Shown here: piece by piece, positions 21,701 to 64,000 of the stretch
Position numbering within the stretch: position 1 is the first letter of the stretch
Layout: every line of letters begins with the position of its first letter
NCBI GenBank assembly: GCA_936450465.1
Contig: OW388291.1
Coordinates: 83,961,436-84,025,435 of the forward strand
Source: Gibbula magus
Lineage: Eukaryota; Mollusca; Gastropoda; Trochida; Trochidae
Length of the DNA stretch: 64,000 bases
Direction of reading: 5' to 3'
The notes under the pieces: model-generated
The model's database searches: none
The model's input: only the letters and a program-made list of their open reading frames with translations
Told to the model about the DNA's origin: nothing
Made by a program: the position numbers and the translations under genes

Positions 21701-24340
21701 TTTTCAATACAAAGACAGACTATTGATAATCACAAACAAATTAATGTATCGAGATTTGGAAGTGAATATCACAATGTTTGGGTCCCTTTGACACAAAGTT
21801 TTTTCAGGGTTTCAGGTGAATTTCATATAAATGTTTATCACCCAATGGGAAAAGATTTGCTAAAAGGAACTACATATTTTGGTACATGTGTTTTTTGAGT
21901 TTGTAATTTATATGTCTGAATCAATGATTTTGAAGGTGTAAAATGAAACGGAGAAATGAAAATTTATTCATGAAAATTCAAATTTGATTTATTTCTCGTA
22001 CTAAACCCCATGTTTGGACTGTTTCCAAGGCAAGACTACACATGCTACTGTAGAAGTTAGAAATTTAGAAGAAGGATTAATAGGTGGCCACGTGAATAAC
22101 CATTAAAGACTAAGTGGCAGTAGGCGGTATGCTGTTGAAGTGGAGTTTAAGTGTCAACTGCACAACTAGATGTACTAAGTGCTAATTTATCAGTGAGCAA
22201 ATACAAATCTTCATTTGCTAAATGCAGACATACATTTTTGCACATTGAACATGTATTTGTCTTCATAAATGCAGAGAAAAGTTCACCTATATTACCCTTA
22301 ACTGAATTCTATTTCACTACATTTTCTCAGTTACATGATCTAGATCTCCATAGATCTTCAATGTAATAAAAGTTTGCGACACTTCAGTGTCCAAAAAATG
22401 CCCTAAAATATAAAAATATAATTTTGCCAGGCTGTCCTGGGATTGCTGGATCGACTTTGTAAAGTATTACTGAACTGCGAGTTTTAACATGGTCCCTGTG
22501 ACTGGCAGTGGCTGCCATATATCACAACCTTCCTACAGGGTTCCACCAATCAGATTGAGTCTTACAGATTTTCCTACTCGGTTAGACCAATCAGATTGAG
22601 TCTTACATGAGTAAGGGGAGTTAATGCTACGTGGAAGACAAGACACTGGAAGGAACGAAGGCAATATCACATATCAACTTCACTGGTATGGAGGTCTACT
22701 ACTGGACTTGTATTATACTCACATTAACAAACTTGTGCTATGACACCACTTGTCTATCTCCAGACAGACAAATGCAAGTTGAGGAGAACTATTTTGGTCA
22801 TGGTTGCATCAACTGATTTACCACTAATTTGTATATAATCAAACCTTCTTCACGACAGATATATTATCTAGACCTTTATGTACTCTTTGAAATACTAATA
22901 TGCTATTTTGTTTTATACCCTATAACTGATCGGCCAATATGTGAATGCCGCTCATCATCTGTGTCAAAACACCAGGAATAATAAATAGATATATATGAAC
23001 AATCTTCATCAACATGATATGCTTGTGTTGTTGCACTAGAACATGAACACAGACAGCTGAGTGGATATGTCATGCGTCTCCAGTCACATGCATTCTGAAA
23101 CTCCACTGACACTCCTGTCCTGACAGCCGCGAGACGTCGGTCAACAAACAGAACCGTCTCCCCGGACTGACAGGCCCGAGTCTAAGACTCCATTGCAAAC
23201 AATACAATACAGCTGTGCTTCATCACATAACAAGCAGAAAATAATCACTGCAAATTTGGAAGTAGTAACAAAAGCTAGAATTTTAAAAAACAAACATAAA
23301 TATTCTTTCCGTTCTCTTGTAAGAGTAAAATTCTGTTAAGTTGTGAGGGACATAGCACTTGCAGCAACAATCAGCTGACTGAGTGTGTGTGTATGTTCAG
23401 TGGGATTTACACAAAACACAAACCCAGCCTCTCATCACCCCGACCCGCAATGTGCTTGTTAAACCCTCCCCAATCCCCTGTACCCACACCCCAATCTTGA
23501 CCCCAAGCCCCCCTTATATTCCTCAACCCCACTAGAAGCACCTGGTACAAGTGCAACATGCATAGTTAGATCCTCTGCGTAACACACTTGGCACTGCTCT
23601 CACACATTCACACTTCACACAGACATTCACAACACATCACATCATGCAACTGCCGCCATGGCAACACTTTCGTCTATCAGTAGCAGTAGTAGCAGATTAC
23701 GTGTCTCTATAAGGTAGTGGTTGTCAGCATATGCAGTCACGACCCCCGTATTATGTCCAGGTGTGGGGTTGTTCACTAGACTCGGCTAGCCCATGTTAAA
23801 TTACTAGTTTCATATATGTACATCATTTGTTCGTTCACTTGCTCGACTACTCGTCCGACCGACAGATCGAGCATCTCTCATTACCCACCCCAGATGAGAC
23901 GAGAAATGTCGCGTGCAGTACACTTCCATTTCAAAGCAGTTTAAACATTATGGCTGAAAGTTGGGGTCCTGGTCTGACATTATGTGAAGAGTAGCGGACA
24001 GATCAGCGTCCCACGAGCATGTAATCCTCATCACAGGGAGTCTGTTGCAGATGCTGTAAAATCTTATGCAACATGGTGCTCAACATGTATAGAAGGGATG
24101 TCACATCCCCGAGGGTTAGTGGAAGCAGAAATCTGCACAGACTCAGTAGACAATAAGTTAGTTGACTTCACTTGTAGATGCCATCTCAGATTCTGAGTCG
24201 ACTTTAAATTGTGGATGCCTGAGATTTGCAAGCTTCACATGATGTTGAATCCATCAGTCAGATTCTGAGTTTGCGCCTGGGATGCAAGTCAAGCTGGTGG
24301 TATTGTTAGTTAGAGGTTGTCAGCTCAGCTTCTAAGAGGA
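18781..24340 (-). other. probable long 3' UTR of MRCK
   Basis: This 5.5-kb stretch follows the conserved MRCK stop codon (24341-24343) and has no recognised gene and almost no interspersed repeat, in contrast to the DNA on either side. A minus-strand AATAAA (TTTATT at 18789-18794) sits at its far boundary. Earlier minus-strand AATAAA signals occur near 21962 and 21987, giving shorter possibilities. A 22-base direct repeat (ending TTGAGTCTTACA) occurs near 22544 and 22586, and a C-rich run lies near 23430-23530. The extent of the UTR is inferred from composition and signals only. Confidence 0.4.
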
Positions 24341-59435
<35,095 letters not shown>

Positions 59436-61019
59436 CTGGAAAAAGGAAACATATTGTAAATGGGATTATCTCCATGGACAGATACAACAGTCAATTATAT
59501 ATAAACCATACTTTGGTTATTTTAGCGATGATAGAATCAAGGAGGGTTCATAGAAGATGATCATATACACTAAACCAGAATGACCATTCCGTTATTGTAA
59601 AACTTAGTAGTTATATAGTTCCAACTTAGGTCTTGGATAGCAGAACTATATATTTTATAACTTCATACCTATTTACATTACATCAATATATTTTCTAATA
59701 TTGCAAATTCAATTAGGATTTTGACATTTTGTACTAAACCAAATTGCCAGTTTATGACAGGGGTTGATATTAGAAACTAGATATTTGGACTCTAAAGGTA
59801 CAGGAAAGTTACCTTTCCAGGTAGCAAAATATATCTACATTATCATTTTACTTTTAAATTTTAACTCATTTAGCATTATATCCATTTTACTAGCCAAATT
59901 TTGTCCTATCATTAATAACTTCTTCTCTTTCAATAAAGATTACTCTAGTCCTATCGCCCCACATAACGGTTAACCTCTGTTACATTCCGCCAATATTCTT
60001 GATTTTTTAAGATACTTCTTTACGTAGGCAAAAATTACAAAACTGATTAGCAGGAAGAGAACCTCTGTGGGGAGATGATGGTATATACTATAGTATACAG
60101 ATAACCGGAACAGATCCTTACACTATTATCCTTATCCCATTTACTTAAAACTCCAATTACTAATAAACAAATTTTAAACGGAAAAAAAACTTTTAATTTA
60201 AACAGCTTCTGATTGCCTATCTTTCCTGAAGCAATTAGAAGGGGATATGTTTCCATTCTCCGAGAGCTAATTATGTGCAAAAAGATGGAAGGCTGCCTGT
60301 TATAAGTAACAGGGGAAGCGATGCACTGGGGATAACTCCCAACTCAGGGAATGAAACTTGACACTCCGACTCACTGATCGTTTTGATAATACAACAACAT
60401 ACACATATTTTTGTAAACTGATGTAGGTTATTTATATTCAGACATATTTCTAAAGTGGTCAATAGCCTAGACATGCATTCCAATTAGTGATTAAGCATAA
60501 CTAGGGCTTAAAGTGACTAGTGAAGACACAAGAAATAGGAACAAGGGCAATTATTCTAGCAGAAATAATTGTGCGCTTCTCAATTCATTTAATTAAGGTA
60601 TCAATAAAAATTTCACATCTTCCTGTCCTTACTATGACATTTATTAGAATTAATCCTCATAATAGAAGAAAAAATTCTAAAAGGCATGTGACTATTGACC
60701 CAAAGAGACTAATGCGATAGCGATAGTCTATTGCCACTTACTATTGCCATAGCGATAGACTATTTTATGACGAGCAGTGAAATACTGGGATTTATCAGTG
60801 AAATAAACTGTCTATCAAGCTACAGTGAAAATAACTTATCTTTTCACTGCGAACGGTGACTGATATAATTTAACGTCATAAAACAATGGTCTCGTGCGGC
60901 GATTTGGCTTATGACGTCACAGTGTTACTGTGGTGACGGGTTGTTCCTTGCGGACGCTTGGCATGAAAACAACCCTTTTCGGACGTAATTACATGGATAA
61001 TATCATATAATAAATTGAA

Positions 61020-61195
61020 TATAACCTTTCTATCTCACTAAATGAGATATAGAGGTTATCATGAGAGTGTGTTTTGGGATGGTCAATATCCTGCATTAGG
61101 AATAAACATTGTATTTTGCGAGCCTTGGCGAGCTAAATACATTGTGTTTATTCCTAATGCAGGATATTTACCATCCCAAAACACACGAGCATGAT
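61020..61195. mobile_element. foldback element: long hairpin plus flanking small hairpin
   Basis: Left arm 61058-61116 and right arm 61135-61195 are near-perfect inverted copies of about 60 bases (e.g. GTGTGTTTTGGGATGG, ATCCTGCATTAGGAATAAAC) around an 18-base loop, TGCGAGCCTTGGCGAGCT. Immediately before it, 61020-61058 forms a second hairpin (ATAACCT...TATCTCA / TGAGATA...AGGTTAT). Confidence 0.85.
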
Positions 61196-62359
61196 AACTT
61201 CTTTATCATACAATGTCATTCTTCATTCATTTTGTGCAAAACAGCATGACAACATTAATTTCAAAGTTGAACTTTACTGTAACTACGCGTATTGATATAT
61301 GCAAATGAACTGCGTGCTATTCTCACAGTAAAATGACACAAAATAACGCCTCCTAAATTATGCTTTCAGTGAAAATATTTGTTATTTGGCATGATCTTAA
61401 TTTTCAATATTTTGATACGTTTTAAAATACGTTTTTCAAATGAAAAATATTTAAGGCGAGGTCAGCGAATTCGAACTCGCGTCCTTTCGTGTAATCATGA
61501 GTGTAGGGGAGTCCATCTTGAAGCGGCAAGAGTTGCTTCCCTTCCGCCCGGTTGCAAATGGCGACGCACACATTACACCGACAGCTAAAACTGAATGTTA
61601 GGCAGCGAATTCCAAAATCTCCTTTACAAAAGTTACATTATAGAACAGTGAAGATTGACGTTCGATAAATGCATATGTGACTCAAACTGCCTTTGTTACC
61701 TGTGAGTATTTATAAAGAGTTTACTGTGTAGTTTTCGACTCCCGATAAACATGTTTTGGCACTGCTTGATCACAATAATTGTTTCCGTAACATGCATTGC
61801 ACTATGTTTGTTTTGTCATGTCTCAAATTAATATATATCTATATGAAATGAAGTATGTCTATTTACATGAAGCTATTAAGCTATTACAACTGTTACGGTT
61901 ATTACTGGCGTTCGAAATGTTTAATGCTTGTGACGTCATTTTCAAAAGAAGTTCCGTCACTTGACCTCTGTAATTTGCATCTTTATCCGTATATGACCCC
62001 AACGGATACCGAAAATATCCGTTGCCTTTATCCTGCCGAGAACACCATTCATTGTATGATAAAAACATGGTATTAGTCAAGAAAAGACCGATATCCTCTA
62101 TGTAACTCACTATTGCGATAGCTTTTTTTGTACAAATACGCAGCTTTCTTGTAGGTTTTAGTAGAAATGTTTAATTGATGTAAGGACTATGGAACCAAAA
62201 TCAGTAAAGAAATCATAAAGGAAAAGATTTTTTGTCATTTTGCTATTTCCTATCTCTAATTCTTCCCTTTTGATATTCTAAAATGAAAGATCTTGATTTA
62301 AATGGAGTGAGGCTTGTGTAAATCATTCATATTAAATTAAGGGAAATTTAATAGTTTCG

Positions 62360-62476
62360 ATAGTTAACCTTACTATTGCGATAGCGATAGTGTTTTTGTA
62401 TATACTATCGATATAGTACTATTGCCAAGCCAACTATTGCGATGCATCGATAGTTCGATGTATTGTTACACCCCTA
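62360..62476. mobile_element. end of a hAT-like element rich in TATTGCGATAG
   Basis: Repeated ACTATTGCGATAG and CGATAG motifs lead to a terminus TATTGTTACACCCCTA at 62476. Similar CGATAGTCTATTGCC motifs occur at 60717-60765, but a matching left terminus was not found, so extent is unknown. Confidence 0.45.
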
Positions 62477-63231
62477 CATGTTATTGCTTATCCTTCTTGA
62501 GGCACAATACGTTTCTAATTAGCCTCATTAAAACATTCAGGTTTCTTGGCAGGGTTCGAAATTAGCCATTTGGATGAGTGCATTTCTTAAATTGCTGGCC
62601 AAAACACATGCCAACTAGCCAAAAACATCAAAATGATCATTATATGATTTACTAGTGGCGTCATTATTCCTTTATCTGATAATCTGTTAAATTCATTTGA
62701 CCACGAAAAACATGTTTGAAACAAAAGACCATGAGCAAAGAATAGTCCCAGCAAAGTTGAGTCGATGATAAGCAGGACTACACTACAACCTGGGCTTTAT
62801 ACTGATTATACTCCCCAACTGTATTCAGTATGCAGCTTTGTAAACGTATGAGTAAACAAGACTTTTTATTTTTCTAAAAATTGTTATAGTTGGAATCATA
62901 TTACAGTCAGACCTCGGACCCGGACCCTGTAAATCCAAGAACCCAGCCATCAGGGCAGTGGCATATCAAATCTTCTCTATGCATTTCTGTGCAAATAATG
63001 ATTCGCTAAACTGCACGCCTGTCTTTCTTGACAATTTTCAACTATAAGCAAATCATGCAGATAATGGGGTCTGATTGTAATTCTAAATAGATAACTCGGA
63101 GTCTCATGAAAGCATGACGCCCCAAAACTTTGACACAAGTAGGACGTAAGAAAGTAAGTTAAAATTGAATTTCTAAGATGGAGTCAATCCTGGATCCTGA
63201 AGATTACTATCACTGATGAATACAATGAATA

Positions 63232-63493
63232 CCTTAAATCCTTATTTAGACGCCTGCCTCGAATAGACGCCCTTGCACAGAGCTTTTTGAAAACAATTAA
63301 CGCCTGCCTTAATTAAAAGCCGGGTAAGCCGAATTCAAATTCTACAATCCCTGCTTCCTACCATAGGCGTCTGTCTCTACATGCCTTATTACGAAGAATA
63401 CGCCTGTCTTACATAAAGCCTACCTCGAATAGATGCCTATGGTTCAGACAGTTTGCAACAAATAGAAGTCTGGCGTCTAAATAAGGATTAAGG
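63232..63493. mobile_element. 262-b MITE with 22-b terminal inverted repeats
   Basis: CCTTAAATCCTTATTTAGAC + GCC at the left and GGCGTCTAAATAAGGATT + AAGG at the right are inverted copies with one indel. Inside, GCCTRCCTCGAATAGAYGCC repeats in several places. Confidence 0.8.
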
Positions 63494-64000
63494 ATGGTAT
63501 ATTGTGTAAACTGGAGTTACATGTAGTGACTGTAGTCTAGTCTCTAGAACAGTGAGGGTTAATCCTCAAAATTCTACCAAGAGAAGACCAGGTGTATTAT
63601 CCATGTCAGACCATCTGTCGGGAGTATTTTTACCCAACTTCCTGAGTAGTTAGACTGAAATTAGCCCATGTCTACCATTTGTTCACACCTGGCACAAAAA
63701 CGGTTGAGGCGTCCTGTGATTTACAGATCTATTCTAACCCTGTCTGTGAGCTTCACTCAACCTAGTAATGAGATGACACCTTCACACAAACTTCACTTTT
63801 TTTAAAACAAAACTGTTTCTTAAAAAAGGCAGTTAAGGATTCATTATTTGATTCATGTGAATGTGCTCTATTAGAAAACATATTAAGAATTAATAAAAGG
63901 TATGACAAAGTTATAAATCTGGGAACACACTACCGGTATCTACTAAGTACAAACTCTTGTACTGTTTTACTTTATTTTGGCAAAGTCCCTTGTGCGATTC

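Larger units (their letters stand above)
59436..64000. other. first visible MRCK intron (partial) with inverted-repeat elements
   Basis: No upstream MRCK exon was found, so this is presumably intron to the right edge. It holds a large hairpin (61020-61195), a TATTGCGATAG-rich transposon end (62360-62476), a CAGGGTTCGAAATTAGC hAT-like end at 62552 with no partner found, and a 262-base MITE (63232-63493). A weak TTCGAACTC B-box-like site lies at 61470. Confidence 0.6.

Noticed and set aside
61440..61585. tRNA gene or SINE on the minus strand (GAGTTCGAATTCGC)
   Set aside because: Only the T-loop core matches; no A box at the right distance and no acceptor stem.
62552..62640. hAT-type terminus CAGGGTTCGAAATTAGC
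   Set aside because: Looks like a common MITE end, but no inverted partner or target duplication was found, so it is only mentioned in the intron entry.
59436..64000. Search for the upstream MRCK N-terminal exon
   Set aside because: No stretch resembling the expected ~75-residue N-terminus with a phase 1 donor was found; the exon is assumed to lie beyond the right edge.

Overview
The window is animal genomic DNA. Coding exons are short and separated by long AT-rich introns with canonical GT..AG borders, and simple-sequence and transposon repeats are abundant. No prokaryotic gene layout is visible. The style of the interspersed repeats (tandem-unit elements that start with an AGCTCATCAGG terminus and runs of gtccgtccgtcc) recalls marine molluscs. 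That is a recollection, not a test, so I would say lophotrochozoan, probably mollusc, at moderate confidence.

Left part (1-7640). A piggyBac-type element lies on the minus strand. Its transposase is open from 1502 to the left edge, with all three catalytic aspartates visible, and its right terminus is precisely visible at 4013 against a TTAA site. About 330 bases further on is a plus-strand hAT-family transposase (4346-6637), complete except for one in-frame TAG.

Middle left (7664-14080). Six plus-strand exons encode the C-terminal ~305 residues of an APMAP / strictosidine-synthase-like six-bladed propeller protein. The N-terminal membrane-anchor exons were not found. Its introns hold a tandem-unit element, two minisatellites and a 400-base foldback element.

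Intergenic and 3' region (14081-24340). Repeats fill 14787-18500. From about 18781 the DNA becomes repeat-poor and probably represents a very long 3' UTR of the convergent gene.

Right part (24341 to beyond 64000). One large minus-strand gene encodes MRCK (myotonic dystrophy kinase-related CDC42-binding kinase; CDC42BPA/B, Drosophila gek). Forty exons join in frame into about 1,728 residues: AGC kinase domain, coiled coil, C1, PH, CNH (citron) and CRIB domains, then a Ser-rich tail. Only the first, N-terminal exon(s) are missing, beyond the right edge. The MRCK kinase acts downstream of CDC42 on the actomyosin cytoskeleton.

The most interesting observations are inside MRCK. A second, divergent CRIB exon (33978-34079) of exactly 34 codons has phase 2 at both ends, so it could be skipped or included to give one or two CDC42-binding motifs in tandem. 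It sits beside CU-rich sequence and a 6-copy intronic repeat. A candidate alternative last exon (26479-26559) would replace the conserved C-terminus. An exact 16 x 81-base array lies between the two CRIB exons. Several transposons can be delimited to the base, including a 1.52-kb TIR element nested in another repeat within a kinase-domain intron. I see no CRISPR, operon, phage or defence-type system.
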